NCBI GenBank assembly: GCA_028564925.1
Contig: CM053034.1
Span: 87,646,282-87,710,281, forward strand
Origin: Lithobates sylvaticus
Taxonomy: Eukaryota > Chordata > Amphibia > Anura > Ranidae
Direction of reading: 5' to 3'
DNA length: 64,000 nucleotides
Shown: positions 55,564 to 64,000 of the stretch, piece by piece
How positions within the stretch are numbered: the first letter of the stretch is position 1
Layout: each line of letters opens with the position of its first letter
Program-made: the position numbers and the translations under genes
Notes under the pieces: generated by a model
Seen by the model: only the letters and a program-made list of their open reading frames with translations
What the model was told of the DNA's origin: nothing
The model's database searches: none

Positions 55564-55803
55564 AGATGTGGAAGAGCCAGTGCCAAGGCAAGGCTATGCA
55601 CTCAGATCTTACTGCTCCTTCTAGAGGTCCGGGGTGTGATTCTACAGTACCCAATATATAGAAAACTGGCAGCTGGAGGACAACAGCACTCAGCAATACC
55701 AATAATGTGTACAATATTAAATATGTATAATAAATGGATAGGTATGATAAAACATACTTCAAAATATACTTCAAACAATTAATTATGTACATAAGTGAAT
55801 ACA

Positions 55804-55860
<57 letters not shown>
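55564..55860. repeat. Duplicated flank, copy 2, with empty hAT site
   Basis: 55564-55705 is unassigned. From 55706 (GTGTACAATATTAAATATG) it matches 47165 onward. GTGTACAA is single here, with normal sequence on both sides, and corresponds to the right target duplication of hAT copy 3. Ends in (TA)n at about 55810-55860. Confidence 0.82.
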
Positions 55861-55863
<3 letters not shown>

Positions 55864-57279
55864 TATCTCAAAATAGTGAGTACACCCCCTCACATTTTTG
55901 TAAATATTTTATTATATCTTTTCATGCGACAACACTGAAGAAATTACACTTTTTTACAATGTAAAGTAGTGAGCCTACAGCTTGTGTAAAAGTGTAAATG
56001 TGCTGTCCCCTCAAAATAACTCAACACACAGCCATTAATGTCTAAACCGCTGGCAACAAAAGTGAGTACACCCCTAAGTTAAAATGTCCAAATTGGGCCC
56101 AAAGTGTCTATATTTTGTGTTGCCACCATTATTTTACAGCACTGGCTTAACCCTCTTGAGCATGGAGTTCACCAGAGCTTCACAGGTTGCCACTAGAATC
56201 CTCTTCCACTCCTCCATGATGACATCACGGAGCTGGTGGATGTTAGAGACCTTGCGCTCCTCTACCTTCCATTTGAGGATGCCCCACAGATGTTCAATAG
56301 GGTTTCAGTCTGGAGACATGCTTGGCCAGTCCATCACCTTTACCCTCAGCTTCTTTAGCAAGGCAGTGGTCGTCTTGGAGGTGTGTTTGGGGTCGTTATC
56401 ATGTTGGAATACTGCCCTGCGGCCCAGTCTCTGAAGGTAGGGGATCATGCTCTGCTTCAGTATGTCACAGTACATGTTGGCATTCATGGTTTCCTCAATG
56501 AACTGTAGCTCCCCAGTTCCGGCAGCACTCATGCAGCCCCAGATAATGACACTCCTACCACTATGCTTGACTGTAGGCAAGACACACTTGTCTTTGTACT
56601 CCTCACCTGGTTTCCGCCACACACGCTTGACACTATCTGAACCAAATAAGTTTATCTTGGTCTCATCAGACCACAGGACATGGTTCCAGTAGTCCATGAC
56701 CTTAGTCTGCTTGTCTTCAGCAAACTGTTTGCAGGCTTTCTTGTCCATCATCTTTAGAAGTAGCTTCCTTCTGGGGTGACAGCCATGCAGACCAATTTGA
56801 GCTCAGAGCACTGACAGGCTGACCCCCCACCCCTTCAACCTCTGCAGCAATGCTGGCAGCACTCATACGTCTATTTTCCAAAGACAATCTCTGGATATGA
56901 CACTGAGCATGTGCACTCAACTTCTTTAGTTGACCATGGCGAGGCCTGTTCTGAGTGGAACCTGTCCTGTTAAACCGCTGTATGGTCTTGGCCACTCTGC
57001 GGCAGCTCAGTTTCAGGGTCTTGGCAATCTTGGCAATCTTATTATAGCCTAGGCCATCTTTATGTAGAGCAACAATTCTTTTTTTTAGATCCTTTAGAGA
57101 GTTCTTTGCCATGAGGTGCCATGTTGAACTTCCTGTGACCAATATGAGAGAATGAGAGCGATAACACCAAATTGAACACACCTGCTCCCCATTAACACCT
57201 GAGACCTTGTAACACTAAGGAGTCACATGAGACCGGGGAGGGAAAATGTGAGGGGTGTACTCACTTTTGTGAGATACTG
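55861..57279 (-). mobile_element. Tc1-type element, tandem copy 1
   Basis: CAGTATCTCAAAATAGTGAG at left, TTTTGTGAGATACTG at right, 1419 bp. Left terminal region is about 210 bp long, but the right one is reduced to about 35 bp, so the inverted repeats are unequal. Separated from the next copy by TATATACA (57280-57287). Confidence 0.9.
56074..57112 (-). pseudogene. Tc1 transposase, tandem copy 1
   Basis: DD34E transposase, ATG at 57112 (MAKNSLKDLKKRIVALHKDG). Paired helix-turn-helix region with CRRVAKTIQRFNRTGS and the GRPR-like TQNRPRHGQ linker; catalytic part with VLWSDETKINLFGSDSVKRV (first Asp), QHDNDPKHTS (second Asp) and NPIEHLWG (Glu). A short deletion after GGQPVSAL shifts the frame (open stretches 57181-56717 and 56751-56305), and a TGA stands where relatives have Leu in SPD-L-NPIEH (near 56308). 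Both changes recur in the next two copies. Confidence 0.9.
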
Positions 57280-57287
57280 TATATACA

Positions 57288-58705
57288 CAGTATCTCACAA
57301 AAGTGAGTGCACCCCTCACATTTTTTGTAAATATTTTTTATATCTTTTCATGTGACAACACTGAAGAAATTAAACTTTGCTACAATGTAAAGTAGTGAGT
57401 GTACATCTTGTATAACAGTGCAAATTTGCTGTCCCTTCAAAATAACTCAACACACAGCCATTAATGTCTAAACCGCTGGCAACAAAAGTGAGTACACCCT
57501 TAAGTGAAAATGTCCAAATTGGGCCCAGAGTGTCTATATTTTGTGTTGCCACCATTATTTTACAGCACTGGCTTAACCCTCTTGAGCATGGAGTTCACCA
57601 GAGCTTCACAGGTTGCCACTAGAATCCTCTTCCACTCCTCCATGATGACATCACGGAGCTGGTGGATGTTAGAGACCTTGCGCTCCTCTACCTTCCATTT
57701 GAGGATGCCCCACAGATGTTCAATAGGGTTTCAGTCTGGAGACATGCTTGGCCAGTCCATCACCTTTACCCTCAGCTTCTTTAGCAAGGCAGTGGTCGTC
57801 TTGGAGGTGTGTTTGGGGTCGTTATCATGTTGGAATACTGCCCTGCGGCCCAGTCTCTGAAGGTAGGGGATCATGCTCTGCTTCAGTATGTCACAGTACA
57901 TGTTGGCATTCATGGTTTCCTCAATGAACTGTAGCTCCCCAGTTCCGGCAGCACTCATGCAGCCCCAGATAATGACACTCCTACCACTATGCTTGACTGT
58001 AGGCAAGACACACTTGTCTTTGTACTCCTCACCTGGTTTCCGCCACACACGCTTGACACTATCTGAACCAAATAAGTTTATCTTGGTCTCATCAGACCAC
58101 AGGACATGGTTCCAGTAGTCCATGACCTTAGTCTGCTTGTCTTCAGCAAACTGTTTGCAGGCTTTCTTGTCCATCATCTTTAGAAGTAGCTTCCTTCTGG
58201 GGTGACAGCCATGCAGACCAATTTGAGCTCAGAGCACTGACAGGCTGACCCCCCACCCCTTCAACCTCTGCAGCAATGCTGGCAGCACTCATACGTCTAT
58301 TTTCCAAAGACAATCTCTGGATATGACACTGAGCATGTGCACTCAACTTCTTTAGTTGACCATGGCGAGGCCTGTTCTGAGTGGAACCTGTCCTGTTAAA
58401 CCGCTGTATGGTCTTGGCCACTCTGCGGCAGCTCAGTTTCAGGGTCTTGGCAATCTTGGCAATCTTATTATAGCCTAGGCCATCTTTATGTAGAGCAACA
58501 ATTCTTTTTTTTAGATCCTTTAGAGAGTTCTTTGCCATGAGGTGCCATGTTGAACTTCCTGTGACCAATATGAGAGAATGAGAGCGATAACACCAAATTG
58601 AACACACCTGCTCCCCATTAACACCTGAGACCTTGTAACACTAAGGAGTCACATGAGACCGGGGAGGGAAAATGTGAGGGGTGTACTCACTTTTGTGAGA
58701 TACTG
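57288..58705 (-). mobile_element. Tc1-type element, tandem copy 2
   Basis: Head-to-tail with copy 1; CAGTATCTCACAAAAGTGAG to GAGATACTG. Followed by the same TATATACA spacer (58706-58713). One small length change in the T/A run near 57330. Confidence 0.9.
57500..58538 (-). pseudogene. Tc1 transposase, tandem copy 2
   Basis: Both translated pieces (58607-58143 and 58177-57731) are identical to those of tandem copy 1, including the frame change after GGQPVSAL and the TGA in the Glu motif. Start ATG at 58538. No functional difference from copy 1. Confidence 0.9.
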
Positions 58706-58713
58706 TATATACA

Positions 58714-60132
58714 CAGTATCTCACAAAAGTGAGTGCACCCCTCACATTTTTTGTAAATATTTTATTATATCTTTTCATGTGACAACACTGAAGAAATTAA
58801 ACTTTGCTACAATGTAAAGTAGTGAGTGTACATCTTGTATAACAGTGCAAATTTGCTGTCCCTTCAAAATAACTCAACACACAGCCATTAATGTCTAAAC
58901 CGCTGGCAACAAAAGTGAGTACACCCTTAAGTGAAAATGTCCAAATTGGGCCCAGAGTGTCTATATTTTGTGTTGCCACCATTATTTTACAGCACTGGCT
59001 TAACCCTCTTGAGCATGGAGTTCACCAGAGCTTCACAGGTTGCCACTAGAATCCTCTTCCACTCCTCCATGATGACATCACGGAGCTGGTGGATGTTAGA
59101 GACCTTGCGCTCCTCTACCTTCCATTTGAGGATGCCCCACAGATGTTCAATAGGGTTTCAGTCTGGAGACATGCTTGGCCAGTCCATCACCTTTACCCTC
59201 AGCTTCTTTAGCAAGGCAGTGGTCGTCTTGGAGGTGTGTTTGGGGTCGTTATCATGTTGGAATACTGCCCTGCGGCCCAGTCTCTGAAGGTAGGGGATCA
59301 TGCTCTGCTTCAGTATGTCACAGTACATGTTGGCATTCATGGTTTCCTCAATGAACTGTAGCTCCCCAGTTCCGGCAGCACTCATGCAGCCCCAGATAAT
59401 GACACTCCTACCACTATGCTTGACTGTAGGCAAGACACACTTGTCTTTGTACTCCTCACCTGGTTTCCGCCACACACGCTTGACACTATCTGAACCAAAT
59501 AAGTTTATCTTGGTCTCATCAGACCACAGGACATGGTTCCAGTAGTCCATGACCTTAGTCTGCTTGTCTTCAGCAAACTGTTTGCAGGCTTTCTTGTCCA
59601 TCATCTTTAGAAGTAGCTTCCTTCTGGGGTGACAGCCATGCAGACCAATTTGAGCTCAGAGCACTGACAGGCTGACCCCCCACCCCTTCAACCTCTGCAG
59701 CAATGCTGGCAGCACTCATACGTCTATTTTCCAAAGACAATCTCTGGATATGACACTGAGCATGTGCACTCAACTTCTTTAGTTGACCATGGCGAGGCCT
59801 GTTCTGAGTGGAACCTGTCCTGTTAAACCGCTGTATGGTCTTGGCCACTCTGCGGCAGCTCAGTTTCAGGGTCTTGGCAATCTTGGCAATCTTATTATAG
59901 CCTAGGCCATCTTTATGTAGAGCAACAATTCTTTTTTTTAGATCCTTTAGAGAGTTCTTTGCCATGAGGTGCCATGTTGAACTTCCAGTGACCAATATGA
60001 GAGAATGAGAGCGATAACACCAAATTGAACACACCTGCTCCCCATTAACACCTGAGACCTTGTAACACTAAGGAGTCACATGAGACCGGGAAGGGAAAAT
60101 GTGAGGGGTGTACTCACTTTTGTGAGATACTT
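58714..60132 (-). mobile_element. Tc1-type element, tandem copy 3
   Basis: Third head-to-tail unit. The right end reads GATACTT in place of GATACTG, and one base differs in the leader (CCAGTGACC). Followed by TATATACA (60133-60140). Confidence 0.9.
58927..59965 (-). pseudogene. Tc1 transposase, tandem copy 3
   Basis: Translated pieces 60034-59570 and 59604-59158 are identical to copies 1 and 2, with the same two defects. Start ATG at 59965. Confidence 0.9.
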
Positions 60133-60140
60133 TATATACA

Positions 60141-60580
60141 CAGTATCTCACAAAAGTGAGTGCACCCCTCACATTTTTTTAAATATTTTATTATATCTTT
60201 TCATGTGACAACACTGAAGAAATTAAACTTTGCTACAATGTAAAGTACTGAGTGTACATCTTGTATAACAGTGTAAATTTGCTGTCCCTTCAAAAGAACT
60301 CAACACACAGCCATTAATGTCTAAACCGCTGGCAACAAAAGTGAGTACTCCCTTAAGTGAAAATGTCCAAATTGGGCACAGAGTGTCAATATTTTGTGTG
60401 GCCACGATTGTTTTCCAGCACTGCCTTAACCCTCTTGAGCATGGAGTTCATCAGAGCTTCACAGGTTGCCACTTGAGTCCTCTTCCACTTCTCCATGACA
60501 ACATCACGGAGCTGGTGGATGTTAGAGACCTTGCGCTCCTCCACCTTCCATTTGAGGATGCCCCACAGATGCTCAATAGG
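60141..60580 (-). mobile_element. Tc1-type element, truncated fourth copy
   Basis: Begins CAGTATCTCACAAAAGTGAG and runs to GATGCTCAATAGG, where it is cut by unrelated sequence. It differs from copies 1-3 at many sites (GTCAATATTTTGTGTGGCCA, TGACAACATCACGG), so it is not part of the recent amplification or is an older unit. Confidence 0.85.
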
Positions 60581-61320
60581 TGTCAGGAATCAGCGGCTAA
60601 AGAGACCAGACATGTAGCCACACAAGCACAAACAAACCCCAAAAGACAAAATAACAAATAAAAGAACAATAAAGGAGGGGTGGTACAAGAACAGGAGCAA
60701 GGCGGAGGGGTGCAGGATGGCTCTGGATACAGGAGGCACAAGGATCTGGTAGCAAGGGGGCAATTGACAGGATAGTGATGCGCTGGGGGAAAGGAGGAGC
60801 AGACTTTAATATCCACCTGGCAGCTGGAGCCAGGGGTGGCTGATCAGAACCTGCTGGCTTCTGGGAGACATCTGCTGGTGGACACTGGAACTGCAGCCAT
60901 CGGCCCAGAGAACCACAGTGCCACCAGCAAGTGAACTCAGTCCAGACAGATTCCCCCCTTAAGGAGCGGCCTCTGGACGCTCCATAGGGTCCTACCACCG
61001 GGGTCTGCAAGCTGACTGAGTACCCCACTGCCAATGTCTGAAGGCTTGGTGAGAACCCTGCCGCTGGGGTCCCAAAACTGGCTGGGTTTTCTGAGGCAAA
61101 GGCAGGCAGGTTGTTGGGCACAGGACATCCAGAGGCAGACTGGGAAGCAGGCACCAGATCAGCAGACTGGGCAGCAGGCAGAGGCACATCAGGCAGGGCA
61201 GCGGCACAGGTATTGGCATAGTCCAGCTGGGCAGCAGCCCCATAATCAGCATAGTGCGGCTGGGTGGCAGCCCCGGAATCAGCATAGTCCAACTGGGCAG
61301 AAGGTTTGGCAGTAGATGGT
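60581..61320 (-). other. Unclassified segment with long open frame
   Basis: Starts abruptly at TGTCAGGAATCAGCGGC within the Tc1 copy. A minus-strand frame is open from 61904 to 60597 (435 codons): its N-terminal half is the minisatellite below and its C-terminal half is Ala/Pro/Ser-rich (AAQLDYANTCAAALPDVPLP). The TG start could be the end of a long terminal repeat of an unknown retroelement, but I see no protein that supports this. Confidence 0.3.
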
Positions 61321-62430
61321 AGGTCACCAACGGCAGGCAGCAGCATGGTTGAGGAATGAACCCCATCGGCAAGCGGCAGCATGGAGGAGGAATGGACTCC
61401 ATCGGCAAGCGCCAGCATGGAGGAGGAATAGACCCCAGCTGCAAGAGGCAGCATGGAGGAGGAATTGACCCCATCGGCAAGCGGCATCATGGAGGAGGCA
61501 TGGACACCATCAGCAGATGGCAGCATGGAGGAGGCATGGACAACATCAGCAGGCGGCATCAGGGAGGAGTCATGAACCCCATCAGCAGGCAGCATCAGCA
61601 TAGAGGAGGCATGGACCCCATCAGCAGGCAGCATCAGCATAGAGAAGGCATGGACCCCATCAGCAGGCGGCATCAGCATGGAGGAGTCATGGACCCCATC
61701 AGCAGGCAACATCAGCATGGAGAAGGCATGGACATCAGCAGGTGGCAACATGCAGGATGCATGGACACCATCAGCAGACGGCAACATGGAGGAGGACTGG
61801 ATCACATCAGCAGCAGTCATCCGCATGGAGGAGGACTGGATTGCACCGGAGGCAGTCATCAGCATGGAGGAAGACTGGATCACAACTGCAGCGTTCATCA
61901 GCATGGAGGAGGACTAAATCGCACTGGCAGCAGTCATCAGCATGGAGGAGGACTGGATCGCATAAGCAGTGGTCATTAGCATGGAGGAGGACTGGATCAC
62001 ATCGGCAGCAGTCACCAGCATGGAGGAGGACTGGATCGCATTGGCAGCAGTCATCGGCATGAAGGAGGACTGGTTTGCATTGTCAGAAGTCACCAGCATG
62101 GAGGAGGACTGGATCGCATCGGCAGCAGTCATCAGCATGGAGGAAGACTGGATTGCACCAGCAGCAGTCATCAGCATGGAGGAGGACTGGATCGCATCGG
62201 CAGCAGTCATCAGCATGGAGGAGGACTGGATCGCATCGGCAGCAGTCATCAGCATGGAGGAGAACTGGATCGCATCGGCAGTAGTCATCAGCATGGAGGA
62301 GGACTGATTCCATTGGCAGCAGTCATCAGCATGGAGGAGGACTAGGCACCGTCAGCAGCTGTCATCAGCATGGAGGTGGACTGGATCGCATCGGCAGCAG
62401 TCATCAGCATGGAGGGGGACTTGACACCAT
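61321..62430. repeat. Minisatellite of 39-bp units (13 codons)
   Basis: Right part (61800-62430): about 16 units of 39 bp, CATGGAGGAGGACTGGATCG..., period shown by CAGCATGGA at 62172 and 62211. Left part (61340-61790): related units with GGAGGCATGGACCCCATCAG and variable length. Since 39 and most variants are multiples of three, a minus-strand frame stays open as repeats of MLMTAADAIQSSS and MLMPPADGVHASS. Could be a coding repeat or chance. Confidence 0.85.
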
Positions 62431-62784
62431 CAGCAGGCAACATAGATAGGGGCAGTTGTAAGAGCAGGAGAAAAGTTTTGTTCCTTTTTGGGTTGGATAC
62501 TGGAGTCCTGCACATAGTTGCATTATGCTGACCAGAGTGTGCTGCTGATGGAAAGGTATTAATAGTACTGGGGGAAAGAGGCCTGAGACATTGCCATGGA
62601 CAACAGTACTGCAGGGGGAGCTATCACACATACAGAGGTAGTGTGATAACTGGTGGCAAGGTACTGATCTACAGGAGGTAAGGAATGCTCAGTAGCAGCA
62701 AAGGTTGCTAGGGGTAACAGAGGGACAGATTTTTGATCTTTAGCAGCAGATATGATTTTATGTGCCTCATCTAGTACTGGGGAT
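62431..62784. other. Unassigned spacer
   Basis: No gene or repeat boundary supported. Confidence 0.4.
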
Positions 62785-63225
62785 TAGGCATGAGCTGAAC
62801 ACCCCCCCCCCCCCCCCCGATTTGGTTCCCACCAAAACTTGCGAACAGGCAAAAAATTTGGACGAACACGCAAAAAACGTTAAAGTCTATGGGAAACGAA
62901 CATGAAAAATCTAAAGTGCTAATTTTAAAGGCTGTTTGGGGACCTGGGTCCTGCCCCAGGGGACATGTATCAATGCAAATAAAAAGGTTTAAAAATTGTC
63001 TTTTTTTTCGGGAGCAGTGATTCTAATAATGCTTAAAATGCAACAATAAAAATTAAATATTCCTTTAAATGTTGTGCCTGCGGGGTGTCTATAGTATGCC
63101 TGTAAAGTGGTGCAGTTTCCTGTGTTTAGAACAGTACCACAGCAAAATGACATTTCTAAAGGAAAATAAGTCATTTAAAACTGATCGCGGCTGTAATGAA
63201 TTGTCGAGTCTCGGCAATATAGATA
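62785..63225. mobile_element. hAT transposon end, copy 4 (left-end type)
   Basis: TAGGCATGAGCTGAACACC then C-run, followed by TAAAGTCTATGGGAAACGAAC, GACCTGGGTCCTGCCCCAGG and GACATTTCTAAAGGAAAATAAG, collinear with 17831-18270 of hAT copy 1 and with the complement of copy 2's right end. Only about 440 bp remain. Confidence 0.75.
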
Positions 63226-63548
63226 AAAACTCATTTAAAAAAATAGAAAGTGACCTTTGCGCTTTACTAATGGATAATGGATTAAATAAATCCACACGTG
63301 TGAGTGAATAAATGAATAAATTAAGTGCACATGTGCAAAGGACACTTATAAATATAAATCAAATAGTGAGTGAAATAAACTCCAATAAATAGTGACAAGT
63401 GTGATTCAGTGTAGATAAATTATCTTACATGAATAAATTACTAGCAGCCAAACCTAAATGTGTTCACAATACACAACAACAAATTGATAGTAACAGTGAT
63501 TCAGCGCTAAAAATAAAAAAAAACTACAGGGCGGTTGCTTAACTCTGG
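63226..63548. other. Unassigned AT-rich sequence
   Basis: Frequent AATAAA and GTGATTCAGCGCTAAA; might be a Penelope-like terminal fragment, but I cannot show this. Confidence 0.3.
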
Positions 63549-63995
63549 GAGGCCGTTAATTAACGGCCTCACAGAATTCTGGTCTTGCGCGCCCCCTGGT
63601 GCGCGCACTCGAGAGCATCCATGATCGCCGGGTCCAGAGGACCCGGCGGATCATGGATCACGGTAAACGGCCGCTCATCGCGGCCGTTTACCACGTGATC
63701 GCTCCGTCAAATGACGGAGTGATCACATGTAAGCAAACCGGCGTCAATTGATGACGCCGGTTCCTCTCTCCTCCTCACTCTGTACCGATCGGTACAGTAT
63801 GAGAGGAGAGGGGGGGGATCGGTGGCAGCAGTGCTGTGGGCGGGATCTGTAGTGCCCACAGCCTGCTCTGCCACCACCGGTCCATCCATCCATCCATGCT
63901 CAGCCATCCCTCCATACCCGGCAATACCCAGCAATAGCCTGCAGTGTATTGCTGGGTATTGCGGGGTATGGAGGGATGGCGGAGCATGGATGGAT
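63549..63995. repeat. Chain of eight consecutive palindromes
   Basis: In order: 63549-63570 (22-bp perfect, GAGGCCGTTAATTAACGGCC core); 63586-63607 (TGCGCGC stem); 63617-63658 (19-bp arms, one bulge); 63662-63692 (GGTAAACGGCCGC arms, perfect); 63695-63726 (15-bp arms, one mismatch); 63736-63762 (AACCGGCGTCA arms, perfect); 63764-63810 (core TGTACCGATCGGTACA); 63888-63995 (49-bp arms, two mismatches, 10-bp loop). Probably part of a larger non-autonomous DNA element running off the window. The arms differ from one hairpin to the next, so this is not a tandem repeat. Confidence 0.85.
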
Positions 63996-64000
63996 TCTCT

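Noticed and set aside
60581-60980. Possible long terminal repeat beginning TGTCAGG
   Set aside because: No second copy, primer site or retroelement protein is visible in the window; left as unclassified.

Overview
This is a vertebrate intergenic or intronic window made almost wholly of transposable elements. The families point to an amphibian, most likely a ranid-type frog: L1/Tx1-like and CR1/L2-like LINEs, a Penelope-like element with a GIY-YIG nuclease, Tc1 elements, Harbinger and hAT elements with many non-autonomous relatives, and abundant elements flanked by TTAA. The organism is inferred from this family mix, not from a marker gene. There is no operon structure, and no complete host gene is visible.

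Layout. 1-2500: 5' part of an L1-type LINE (minus). 3991-6236: CR1/L2-like LINE (minus) with an esterase-type ORF1 and an endonuclease ORF2 but no reverse transcriptase. 6237-17400: small elements (hAT, Harbinger, fold-back, TTAA types) around a probable 32-base host microexon at 12076-12107 (plus). 17831-27056: a complete 9.2 kb hAT element with a perfect 8-bp target duplication, a long BED-finger transposase with one frameshift, and two satellite-like arrays. 27156-31228: clustered TTAA and hAT elements. 31401-38437: a Penelope-like element flanked by long inverted copies of its terminal region and interrupted by a 2.9 kb L1 insertion. 39124-42470: another TTAA element, then a stretch with possible host exons on the minus strand, split by a Harbinger miniature element and a hAT miniature element. 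42630-43116: assembly gap.

43117-45947: a Harbinger element whose two-exon transposase gene has two frameshifts; it sits inside a hAT fragment (45951-47164). 47165-48695: duplicated flank plus a damaged Tc1 copy that itself carries a 720-bp insertion. 49151-55555: a second, more decayed hAT copy in the opposite orientation. 55861-60580: head-to-tail Tc1 elements at about 1427-bp spacing. 60581-62784: minisatellite of 39-bp units. 62785-63225: a fourth hAT end. 63549-63995: a chain of consecutive palindromes.

The elements work together only as layers of insertion. The nesting order can be read in several places: Tc1, then local duplication, then hAT, then Harbinger; and Penelope-like element, then L1. 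The two best hints of host function are the microexon at 12076-12107 and the 59-codon open exon candidate at 42211-42387.
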